Origin: Micropterix aruncella | Taxonomy: Eukaryota > Arthropoda > Insecta > Lepidoptera > Micropterigidae | Length of the DNA: 64,000 bases | Direction: 5' to 3' | Assembly (NCBI GenBank): GCA_944548615.1 | Contig: OX155967.1 | Span: 4,871,281 to 4,935,280 of the forward strand | In this document: positions 21,852 through 30,975 of the stretch, piece after piece | Position numbering within the stretch: position 1 is the first letter of the stretch | Layout: each line of letters opens with the position of its first letter | Program-made: the position numbers and the translations under genes | Notes under the pieces: generated by a model | Seen by the model: the letters and a program-made list of their open reading frames with translations, nothing else | Database searches by the model: none | Told to the model about the DNA's origin: nothing

Positions 21852-22425
21852 GGGTTGTCAACTACTCCTACAATGGGCGAACCCGTCACCTCACCAAAGT
21901 ATTAACGATAGTGATCGTTCTATCACCCGCGAGGTAAGCGTAGATGACTTAGAGACAATACAAATCTACATATAGCTAAGTCAACATGCCCGATTGAAAC
22001 GAGGTGACGAGGTACTGGGAAAGATATCCAGCGGGCAGCCTCGCCCCCTGTCTATGAGTTTTGGAAGGATATCTCCGGCTGGAATTAACCCTCGGGATAC
22101 CTCCATCCTCCCGACTGGTTACGGGACCGAAGTCGCTTATGGGACCTCTAGCTGTTGTATTTCAGGGGTGATTCAATAAGAATTTATGACAGACCTGGGC
22201 ATCCTCTGCCCATCATACCACTTGGGATCGGGTGGCCGATAGGTCGTTTCAAAAATGGCATGACAATAGGTCAACTTTCACCCCCGCTGCTTAGGAGACA
22301 GTATATTTCCATAGTATCCAGACTCTCAGCAATTTGAGTGCACAACCGATTTGCGTCGCCAGACGGTGCGCAAACCGTCCAGTAGCGCCGGGATGCCATC
22401 CCTCAGGGGTAACCGATCCACCAGC
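21852..22425 (-). mobile_element. GGGAG family element, copy 1 (5'-truncated)
   Basis: On the minus strand this is the 3' portion of the ~0.67-kb GC-rich family: the end GTTGTCAACTAC, then CGAACCCGTCACCTCA, AACGATAGTGATCGTTCTAT and, at the far side, GACGGTGCGCAAACCGTCCA. It is diverged, and beyond about 22425 it is cut by another element. No protein is encoded. The family is described in the findings. Confidence 0.7.
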
Positions 22426-22540
22426 CCTGAGGCGCGACGCGAAGCTTGATCGTCTATAGAGAGCCCTTTAGCTGTAAGATATTGCTTCAAAGCAATAAGC
22501 TTACCAATTCCATTCAATAAATAAAGGATTTTATTATTAT
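22426..22540 (+). repeat. Inverted-repeat element end followed by LINE 3' tail
   Basis: GCGACGCGAAGCTTGATCGT followed by CTATAGAGAGCCC matches the right terminus of the element at 54779-60950. Next come the LINE tail hairpin ATTGCT-TCAA-AGCAAT (22481-22496) and ATTAT repeats, which end about 85 bases before exon 4. Confidence 0.6.
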
Positions 22541-22626
22541 TGTCGTTATTTATGGAAGATATAACATCAATCTGTGGAAATTCTGCTGAGTGAGTACACG
22601 CAACTAGGAATTTGAAACATTCTCAC

Positions 22627-22776
22627 CGTGATGTCGTCGTTGGTGAGGGTATCTTGCAGCCAGGTGAGCGCCATCGAGGGTAGTTTCCGGTGGTCAGTCG
22701 CCACGTAATTGTCCAGGATTTCCAATTTTATAGCAGGAAGAGCAGACAGCGCCGAGCTCGTGTAAAGATGTGTGAA
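22627..22776 (-). CDS. Ivns1abp: Kelch gene exon 4: BACK domain
   Basis: 150 nt, 50 codons, phase 0 at both ends. The acceptor is TTTTTTTAG|TTC and the donor ACG|GTGAGA. It encodes FTHLYTSSALSALPAIKLEI followed by LDNYVATDHRKLPSMALTWL, which match the BACK motif L..L....LEV.L..... and the ..V..W. helix of the vertebrate protein. No methionine-initiated ORF of useful length covers this exon; it was found by translating the minus strand directly. Confidence 0.9.
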
Positions 22777-23236
22777 CTAAAAAAACAAAAACAATAAATC
22801 AATTTTCATTACGGAGGATTAAAATTTGAGTATGCTAATACGCCGAAAGGAGGCAGCCCGTAGTGCATTTCCAAAGCTTAATAAAGTTCCGTACGCTGGA
22901 CGCGAGCATTCCTGTCTAATGCTACTTTTTAACACTTTTATTCATGGACTCCGCAGTTATGTGCAAAAAGGTCAAAGCCTACAAAACATGTTTAATTCGC
23001 CTTGTAAACCGGGCTCCCCCTTTTAACGGGAGCAACTCGCTATCGATGATGATTTTGAGATTCGGGGCATCGCAGACTCGGGGTAGCGACAGGCCTGCAA
23101 ATTTACGTAAATGCAAACCGACACTTACGATCGAGGAATAAATTTAAGTTTGAAAAATTGAGTTTTATGCGTAGTAATGGGCCTGTTTTTTCAAATGGAC
23201 ATAAAGTTTGACGGATTGACATTTTGCACTACTCAC

Positions 23237-23470
23237 ATTATCGGCGATGAAGGTATTGAGGTAGTGGCGTTGGCGCGGAGTGAGGCCGGGCAGAGAGCGC
23301 ACGGCCAGACAAGAGTGCCGGGCGGGCTGCGCGGCCAGGGCGTCGCCGCAGCTGCGCGCCAGCCCGTCCATGCGCAGCTGCCACGCACACTGCTGCACGC
23401 CCCGCAGCGCCGCGCCCGACACCGACAGCTTGCCCGTGTACGCGTACTCCACCAGGGCGCGCAGCGACGT
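23237..23470 (-). CDS. Ivns1abp: Kelch gene exon 3: end of BTB and start of BACK
   Basis: 234 nt, 78 codons, phase 0 at both ends. The acceptor is TGTTTTCAG|ACG and the donor AAT|GTGAGT. It begins TSLRALVEYAYTGKLSV, the last strand and helices of BTB (LL.YAYTG in most members), then QQCAWQLRMDGLARSCGDAL, and then the start of the BACK domain. The exon is strikingly GC-rich (upper 60s percent) against about 35% in the flanks, which also produces long shadow frames on both strands. Confidence 0.93.
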
Positions 23471-25386
23471 CTGAAAACATCCTACCCGTTAAACGACGCT
23501 CCTCCGACTTACCTTCTTCTATCATCCTAGTACCGTTGATTATATAGGGGTGGTTAAATTATTATACTCGAGCATACATTTCAGTACTAATTAACGCTGG
23601 GATTTATATTGTAACGGATATATACAGGATGAGTTTTAATCGACCGGCATCCTCGAAGGGGTGAATCGGTACGAGCAACTAAGCAACTTTTGATAAAAAA
23701 TTGTGGTAAAAACATTTAAAATATTCTTTTTTTTTTAATCTCAATAAATGAAATTTTTGAAAAACAGCATAAAAACACCGAGCATCATCTATAGGTAGGT
23801 AAAATATTGCTAATATTGTTTTTAAATATATTTTACCTACCGCTAGATGGCACCGCACTCAAACCCTCATCAAACGTTTATTTAACAGTCGAGTACTTCA
23901 AATTTTCAATTTGAAAAAAAAAACAAAAAAAAAATTTTTTATCAATTTTCTTTTTTGATTTTCCCATTTTTTTTTAATCTAAAGTTGCTTACCTGCTAGT
24001 ATTGATTTACCCCCTTAAATAGCGCCCCTCGAACAGCTGATAGCGCCAAATTATTATCCATGCAAAAATGCCCGTGTATACCAATTTTCAGAGCTATCGG
24101 TTGAACAGTATAGAAGTTGATGTGCTGCAATGCCATTTAGTGGTGAGGTACACTGGCGAGTGGACAGCATGAAAATTGTATCCATTCTCAAATACCTTTG
24201 TATACCAATTTTTAATGCGATCGGTTCAACGATATAGAAATTGTTGCGCTGCAGCGCCATCTAGTGGTCAAATTCTATTAAGCACAGACAGATATACCAA
24301 CACCCATCTTAACTCAATAATACTATTTGGCAACCCTTTCGCGCTGGCGAAATGTAGGTGGCACTGATGGCGCTGGCATACAAAGATAAGAATGCCATCT
24401 ATAAGTGTATTTGAACTTTACTCGATCGATGAGTTTGTTAATTTTAAATAATTTTTCAAATTTTTTTGGCCATTTTTTTGACAATTTTATGTAGCATTTT
24501 TTAATTATTCTGACTTTTTCTGATTTTAATTTCTTGATTATTTTTATCGATTATTTTAAATTGTGGTTTTAGTAAATAAATCTTAAAAATGATTTTGATG
24601 CCCTAAAAGCAATAATGAAGTAACTGTATGTACGTGATGATAAATTTAAATATTGTAAAAACGGACTAATAGACTGTAATTTAAATGTACCTAAATATTA
24701 CGTTTCTACAATCTGTTAAGATTTTTTATTTTTGGAAATAAATTGATATTGAAATTGAAAAAATTTTAAGTGTGTAATTATTATGTATTGAAAGCTGTAA
24801 ACTTAATTAAAATTTGACACCTTTATGTGTATTAAAATAAAAAGGGTCATGATTTAGACGTTTGTTTGTTATTTATTATATTATTATTTTAAACTGTACA
24901 GGAGTGTTTAAAGCGCCATCTAAATTGCACCGTCACACGGTGGGTTGAAACTGTACTTTTAGGGACTTAGGAACCAAGTTGGTTTTTTCACTGTTTTTTT
25001 ATGGCGATGGATATACCCTATTAACCTTAACAATTGTTGACCTTTGTGTTTTTCCTGTACAAATGGTACTAGGAAAGTTTTGCATTGTAACGCAGCATTA
25101 AGTCGCAGGTAACTGCGTGTTGCTGCATAAAGAGAGATTATTACAAATTGAAACCTGTAGACCAAATTAAAAATTGACATCTCTATGTAAGTATTAAAAT
25201 AATAAGAGCTATGATTTAAACATTTGTTTGCTATTATATTATTATTTTATTTTGAGATACGATAAAATTAACAAGATTTCCTCGCAATTCATACAAGCAA
25301 AATAATTTAAAAAATCAAACATTTTACATATTCCTTTGTTACAATTTACTTTTGTAAAAACTTCTATATTTCAGGTTTATTTTAAA
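23471..25386. other. Intron 2, left and middle part
   Basis: AT-rich. An inverted pair GGTAGGTAAAATAT / ATATTTTACCTACC occurs at about 23795-23845. Two diverged copies of a ~70-base unit (GTATACCAATTTT..., AT.GGTT.AAC..TATAGAA, CGCCAT..AGTGGT) lie at 24074-24145 and 24190-24260. A block at 24318-24372 relates to 10585-10640. No coding region. Confidence 0.45.
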
Positions 25387-26429
25387 CTAGCTGACCCGTG
25401 CCCACTTCCTTGGGCGGTAAAACTTTTTACTTGTGATGAAATTATGAGTGTGGTTCGGTTAGTACTGAGTGCTATGATTTATTTCCTGACTACCAAAAGA
25501 AGGGTTATATTTTTACTGCATATGTATGTATGTATTTGCATGCCAATTTGACTATAATGCCGTTATTTGTGAGTGTCTTATTTGTGAGCGTATTATCTCT
25601 TTAACTATTTATGCAGTAAAAGGGAAATTATATGCAGTAAAAGGGAAAAGTCTTTTGTTTTAAACACTACATAAATTTACTTATTTTGATAAGAATTCAT
25701 AATTATTGTAGATAATATGACCAATAAACTTGACTTAACGATTTAAATATTTTTTTAAATATAAAATACTACTTTTGTGATTTAAATATAAAAGTTAAGA
25801 CATATGCTTTCGCTGACTTTTTTGTAGGCATTATCAAGCTGAACAACTTTTTTCTAGAACTTAATCATATATCACTCATCGTTAAGGCAGCGTTAGTTAG
25901 AAACGTTTTCGTTTGACCGCTTATTCTCTGACTTACTTTGCAAATCCGACTGCCACGAAGAAGTCTTTTCATTTTTCGGATTAATATATAGCCTATGACA
26001 CTCACAAATAACGTCGCTTTCTATTGGTAAAAGAATTTTCAAAATCGGTTCAGTAGATCCAGAGATTACTTCCTACAACGTCACAAACTTTACCTCTTTA
26101 TAAGTAGTAGTAGTAGTAGTTGGAGTGGGGGGCTTGTTTCCAGCCCTTGATGTCACCTAGATCTGTAAGGTCTTTTGTAACTACCCACTGTGTGGTTAGG
26201 TCAATTGTCAGCTAGTAGCCCGGTACTTCTTACCAGACTAAGTAGGTCACTGACCTTCAAGTTGGGCAGATCGCTGGGTTCGAGAAAGGCTCGTCCCAGT
26301 AAACTGTGTCTTTTGGCGGCGAGCCCTGGACAGCGGCCAACAATGTGTATGCTGTCTTCAGGTTCCTCGCCACATATTCGGCAATCCTTGCTCTCAGTCA
26401 AGCCTACCTCTTTATAATATTAGTATAGA
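25387..26429 (-). mobile_element. Non-autonomous Helitron (copy 2), interrupted by a LINE
   Basis: Nearly identical to 4237-5055. The minus strand begins TCTATACTAATATTATAAAG and ends GGGTCAGCTAG, with A and T flanking. A LINE 3' fragment (26104-26404) splits it near its 5' end. Without that insert the element is about 730 bp. Confidence 0.85.
26104..26404 (-). mobile_element. 5'-truncated LINE insertion inside the Helitron
   Basis: Flanked by a perfect 13-bp duplication TACCTCTTTATAA (26091-26103 and 26405-26417). On the minus strand it encodes CRICGEEPEDSIHIVGRCPG, the CCHC-like knuckle at the end of a LINE ORF2, and finishes with an ACT-repeat tail. Borders and tail are textbook target-primed reverse transcription. 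Confidence 0.9.
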
Positions 26430-26498
26430 TTTATTTATTTATTTAGTAATGCTCTCCTATTAGTCAAATATAAAAACTTAAATTAGTAAGAGTTGTAC

Positions 26499-26639
26499 CT
26501 TATCGCAGGCTCCGTCGAGTTTATAAGACAGGGGAAGAGTGGGAGGCCCACGATCTTGATCGGCTGTGAAGAGTTCAAAGAGATAAGGCGAGGCCGCAGC
26601 TAAGACAGCTCTGTGCGCAGCCACTTCAACACCTCCGGG
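26499..26639 (-). CDS. Ivns1abp: Kelch gene exon 2: BTB core
   Basis: 141 nt, 47 codons, phase 0 at both ends. The acceptor is TTTTCACAG|CCC and the donor AAG|GTACAA. It encodes VAAHRAVLAAASPYLFELF, the BTB core in which the His-Arg-Ala-Val-Leu and Ser-Pro-Tyr-Leu motifs line up with the family, then an acidic loop and a KLDGACDK ending. It joins exon 1 as ...VVLQA-PGGVEV... without a gap. Confidence 0.93.
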
Positions 26640-27308
26640 CTGTGAAAAGAAAAGGATAAGTGTAAGCAACAGAATAGGCTTACTACTCCTTATACATGGG
26701 CCCGTGTGATAATCTCTTAAGTTGAAAATGCCGCTGAAAGGGACCAATTGGAATCAGGAGAAGACATTATGCGAAATGCGAAGGCCCAGTGAACACAAGA
26801 TGCATTATAGAAGTGTTTTCCACTATATTTGAACCGCTGAGAGTAGTGTGCTACCAAGGGCGGTAGGTGATTAAAATGATTCTTATCATTGTTGTATTTT
26901 TTCATTTTGTTTTTGCCATTTGTATTCTAGGTATGACATTCAACATTTTCATCTCTGCCATTCCTTTGATGTATTCGTAAGACGTATATGTATCACATGG
27001 CAAATCCATAGTCATGGGTGCTGGCAAATTATTATGCTAGCAAGTCTTGGGGCGTTGTCCTCAATAATCTGCAGAAAGCCAGGTATTTCATCAGCTTTGA
27101 AGCTAGTTGGTTTGGGTGATGTACAAATGTACGAACCCAAATGGGTTCATCCGTTGGCCAAGAGAGGGCTCATCGATTTTATTTATGAAATTATTATTTA
27201 GATGAAATCAGTACTTCCCGGAAAAGCCTTGAGGTGACGTAACGGTTTTTTTTTTTGCCGATTATTGGTTGGATAGGTACTTTTCTAACAGGGGTGTAAA
27301 ATACGCAC
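26640..27308. other. Intron 1 (between exons 1 and 2)
   Basis: 669 bases. A short open frame on the plus strand (26920-27201) has no recognised similarity. No repeat was assigned. Confidence 0.5.
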
Positions 27309-27496
27309 CGCTTGGAGTACGACGTCACAGAAATGCTTGTTCTTGCGCATCATGTTCATGGCCTGAAGCGTGGCCGGCACCATTTCGGGGTCGTCGAAGG
27401 TCAGCTCCGAAGGCGGCTCCAGGTCGTCCGTCTCCGAAGCCGTGCTGGAGCCCGTCCCTGAACCCACACTCGTGCCCTTCGATGGAATCGCCGCAA
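27309..27496 (-). CDS. Ivns1abp: Kelch gene exon 1 (first recognisable): N-terminal stretch and start of BTB
   Basis: 188 nt. The acceptor is TTTATTGCAG preceded by a long T-run on the minus strand; the donor is GCG|GTGCGT. The exon opens with two bases that complete a codon from an upstream exon. It encodes a Ser/Thr/Gly-rich acidic segment, then AMNMMRKNKHFCDVVLQA, the classic opening of a BTB domain (FCDV). Several Met codons occur inside, but the strong acceptor and entry phase argue that translation starts further upstream. That start exon was not identified and may lie anywhere to the right. Confidence 0.9.
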
Positions 27497-27540
27497 CTGC
27501 AATAAACAAAAAAAAAACCATCAAACTGCGGCATTTAAAA

Positions 27541-28260
27541 CTTTATCTGCCATTCCTCGTGGCTCAAATCTGGGGCCCGAAATTTTTCTATTTTTTGTTA
27601 ATGACATTGCTGATTCTGTATCCAAAAGTTAAGTCCTCATGTAAGCTAATGATGTGAAGATCCATAAAACAGTCAAAATATCTAACGACTGCAATTATAT
27701 TCAACAAGGTTGTAGGTATATGCGTGGGAATCTTTTGAAATTCCTGCAAAAACCATCCCATTCAAATCCCAAGAAACATTTCCTAAACGGTAGAGTGGTA
27801 AACGAATAGAATGCTCTCCCTAGTGAAGTGATCAGTGCCAAAAGTGTCAATGACTTCAAAAATAAAATGGACTTATTCCAGAAAAACTGTAATGCAAGGA
27901 CGGACTCAGGCTTATCAGCCCTAACTGCTTGCCTGTTAAATATATAATAATAATAATAATATTCCTCAGGGTTCAAATCTGGGTCCCATAATGTTTCTAT
28001 TTTTTTGTTAATGACATCGCTGATTCTGTATCCAAAAGCGAAATCCTTATGTAAGCTGATGATGTAAAGATCTATAAGACAGACAGACAGTCAAAACATC
28101 TAACGACTGCAATTATATCCAACAAGGCTGTAGGCATATGGTTCAAGGATAATAGTAAGATAATCACTATGTCTATTCAGTAGGACGATCAATCCTTAAG
28201 TATTTGCTTGAACGGGACTAATCTAAGTAAGATGAAGACTATAGAAAACAAAATATGATA
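27541..28260 (+). pseudogene. Duplicated LINE reverse transcriptase relics
   Basis: Two related blocks about 407 bases apart (27557 and 27964) both read SNLGP.MFLFFVNDIADSV followed by a decayed (Y)ADDVKI box; nucleotides such as GCTGATTCTGTATCCAAAAG are shared. Between them, 27690-27945 reads HFLNGRVVNE.NALPSEVIS and ends in an AATAAT run, a LINE C-terminus and tail. All frames are broken. It lies just upstream (5') of exon 1. Confidence 0.7.
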
Positions 28261-29055
28261 GTATTGCCCCAACTGCAATAAACGCAAAAAAAAACTTTAA
28301 AAGCGTGTCTCAAGTAAAACAAACTTTAAAACGGCAAATCAATCTCTGGTAGTTTTAATTTATGTTAATTTATAATTATGTTTCCTTCAAACTATGTTGG
28401 TTTCAAACTATTTGGGATATATGTATGCTGGCACTGCGTTGCATTTTTATTACTGTAATAATTACAAAGGAGTCTCTGAAAATACCAAAATATCCAAACT
28501 TTACCATTCTACACTCGGCAGCAATGAATCTAATATCTCATCAATATAAACCTAATACTTTGGATACTAAGAATGCTAGCCTAATAGTCAAACAAAAAGT
28601 ATTTTATAGACTATTTAATACTACTCAAATCAAAATAATAAAAATTCTTGGTTTATTTCAAGTAATGCCATCAAAAATGATAAAAACAAAATAAATATTT
28701 TTTTGAAAATCGAACTACAAGTTCACTGCATTGGTTTTTGCTTTTGTTTCTGTTGTCACAAAGAAAATACATATAAGAAGCGCTCCTGGTATTCAATATT
28801 AATTATTAATGTGGTAATTACTGAATAAGCTACCATTCTTAGTTTCGGATATATTAAGGTTTAGTTGGTGACCCGGATTTATTTGAATTGCTCTCGAATG
28901 TAATAAAACCTTTCTCCGCATTATACGTATAAATCGAGTTTTCTAAAGAACACTTCTTTGTGTTCAAAAATAACAGCGGCACACAAAGATGGCCAAAAAT
29001 GGTCATTTTATAACAGCATTTATATATAGCTGTTAATTTCTTCCAAATTCCATAT
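28261..29055. other. AT-rich spacer
   Basis: Open frames on both strands (28362-28694 plus, 28854-29060 minus) are AT-driven, and I recognise nothing in them. Confidence 0.4.
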
Positions 29056-29120
29056 ATCAATCAATCAATCAATCAATCATTGTTTATTGTCTTAAAAACT
29101 CTTAGTTGTGAAGACATTAT
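29056..29120 (-). repeat. (ATCA)n microsatellite, probable LINE tail
   Basis: Five to six ATCA units followed by TTGTTTATTGTCTTAAAAAC. On the minus strand this is a typical LINE 3' UTR end plus simple-repeat tail, as also seen at 42955-43030. Confidence 0.5.
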
Positions 29121-29559
29121 TTTAAAGCATACATTACGTTAGGTACCTACTGTTTTAATTAATTATAATAATAAAAGTTGCGAATAAAGTAATATATCCA
29201 ATTGAATACTGTACTCATCCAGATATTTAAATTATTTACATTTTTATGAAAATTTACATGTTAATCACAAAACTCGAGTACAATAAAGATTATCAAACAC
29301 CTTAATAATCAATTACTCTTGCTTAATATGAAATTACTTTGTGACTATTGAGTTTTTTTGTGGATTGTCGTTATAAAGGCATTATCAAGGCATTCCTCTA
29401 TTAGTTCTTATTCTTCAAAAATATAATAGGCGAGTTAGCAAAGAGGTATCAACCAAAGGCTGTTTTTAGCAGACGATGTATTTTTAAAGCTTCCTGAAGC
29501 GGACTCTTAACCGCCCTTATTTTGTTCTAAAGTTAAGCTCATTATTATAACGGTTATAT

Positions 29560-30975
29560 TTTCCGTTATTTATATAAATCGCGAAAAAAAATAGATTTCG
29601 AAAAACTAACATAGAAAAAATCCTAGTTCAGCCCTGTTGTAATAACACCGGATTGTCAGGTAGCGCTGTTAAAAAAGATTAACGTCTATTATATTGTTTT
29701 AATATCCCTTGGACACAGTGTATAAACGTGCCACCAAAATCGCCATAAAAACAAAAACACTCATTTGCGAAGAATATTTATAATTAATTGAAACCCTTTC
29801 CTAATTCAGCCCTGTTGTAATAATATTGGATTGTTAGTTAGCATTTTTAAAACAAGATTCATCATCGAACATCAGGTAAAATCTTTTGTAAGACCCCTTG
29901 GACACAGTTTATAAAAGTGACACCAAAATCGCCACAAAAACACACATTTTCGAAGAATATTTTTAATGAATTGAAACCCTTTCCTAATTCAGCCCTGTTG
30001 TAATAACAATAGATTGTTAGGTAGGTGTCTTTAAAAAACATCAGTTAAAATCTTTTGAAATACCCCTTGGACATCTATATATATTATAAAACAAAGTCGG
30101 GTTTGCTCGAACACTTATAACTCGAGAACGGCTGGACCGATTTTCATGGTTTTTGATTTGTAGTATTTGTCTCCGACCCGAATAGCAGAATAACTATTAA
30201 AACAAAAATTGGAAATTTGAAGAAAAATTAAAATAAAAGAAAAAATATTTTCCCATACAAAATGTAAATCCGTGTTTTTCTCATGGTCAGTTGTACGCGG
30301 CATGTTCACGTGTCGGAAAATCATCCGCTTTATTTGTTCTTGCGCCTGATGAAAAAACAAAAAATGTCGTAGGCGACCTATATCACAAGGCGCTTCAAAT
30401 TTCCAATTTCCAATGACCTATATCACAAGGCGCTTCAATGAAGAGAATTAAACCGAGTGCACAATATGTAAATAGTTTAATTCAATCATGTCTTGCATTT
30501 AATTTTTGTACTTTTATATTTCTTTTTGTGTTATTATCTTAATAAAGTAGTGAACTTAATATTTATTTTGTATTCATTGTATTACTTTAATAAAATCATA
30601 AATTAAGTACAGCTAATCTGTAACACGACATTCATTGACTGTTAGGCGGTACGAAGTTCGCCGGGTCAGCTTGTAGTGTATAAAAGTGACACCAAAATCG
30701 CCACAAAAACACTATATTTCAAAGACTTTTTTAAAATCGTTCGAAACCCTTTCCTAATTCAGCCCTGTTGCAATAACATCGGAGGGTTAACAAGCGTTCT
30801 TAAAAAAAATATTCATCATCGAACGTCAGTCAAAATCTTTTGTACCCCAAAAAATACCCCTTGGACACAGTATATAAAAGTCGCCACAAAAACACTTATT
30901 TTCGAGGATATTTTTTATTGAATTAAAACTCTTTTCTTATCAGCCCTGTTGTAATAACGTTAGACCAGGCTCCCC
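29560..30975. repeat. Tandem array, unit about 181 bp, broken by a Helitron
   Basis: The marker CAGCCCTGTTGTAATAAC starts at 29629, 29807, 29990, 30760 and 30941. After removing the 600-bp Helitron the spacings are 178, 183, 170 and 181. Each unit continues with CCCCTTGGACACAGT and ACACCAAAATCGCCACAAAA. Units are diverged. No coding capacity. Confidence 0.85.
30074..30673 (+). mobile_element. Non-autonomous Helitron (copy 3) inside the tandem array
   Basis: Starts TCTATATATATTATAAAAC, contains AACTCGAGAACGGCTGGACC, and ends with the hairpin GGCGG...TTCGCC then GGGTCAGCTTG and T. The array unit reads GGACA before it and TAGTGTATAAAAG after it, so the empty site is a normal array unit with an AT at the junction and no duplication. 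The 3' terminus CTTG is a variant of CTRR. Confidence 0.85.

Larger units (their letters stand above)
2554..27496 (-). other. Ivns1abp: IVNS1ABP-like BTB-BACK-Kelch gene, internal exons (partial)
   Basis: Span of a spliced gene whose product is an insect counterpart of IVNS1ABP/NS1-BP (KLHL39). Family members are BTB-Kelch proteins linked to Cullin-3 ubiquitin ligase adaptors, actin binding and nuclear RNA processing. Eleven exons were assembled by hand: 188, 141, 234, 150, 178, 213, 204, 116, 232, 189 and 138 nt, in total 1983 nt and about 661 codons without a stop. Every border is GT-AG and every phase matches. Order: acidic N-terminal stretch, BTB (exons 1-3), BACK (3-5), Gln/Gly/Asn-rich linker (6), Kelch repeats 1 to 4 (7-11). 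The start codon and first exon were not found; the last two Kelch repeats lie left of the window. The orthology call rests on the domain order, the ASDK...W linker just before Kelch 1, and line-by-line similarity to the vertebrate protein from memory. Confidence 0.88.

Noticed and set aside
23177..23530. GC-rich plus-strand ORFs opposite exon 3
   Set aside because: Open only because exon 3 is GC-rich; the minus-strand frame has clear BTB and BACK motifs and splice sites.
27285..27524. Translation start of the Kelch gene at the first Met upstream of exon 1
   Set aside because: That Met lies in the polypyrimidine tract of a strong acceptor, and the exon enters in the middle of a codon. The true start should be further upstream.
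28362..28694. 110-codon plus-strand ORF
   Set aside because: Composition follows the AT-rich DNA and I recognise no family; not supported as a gene.
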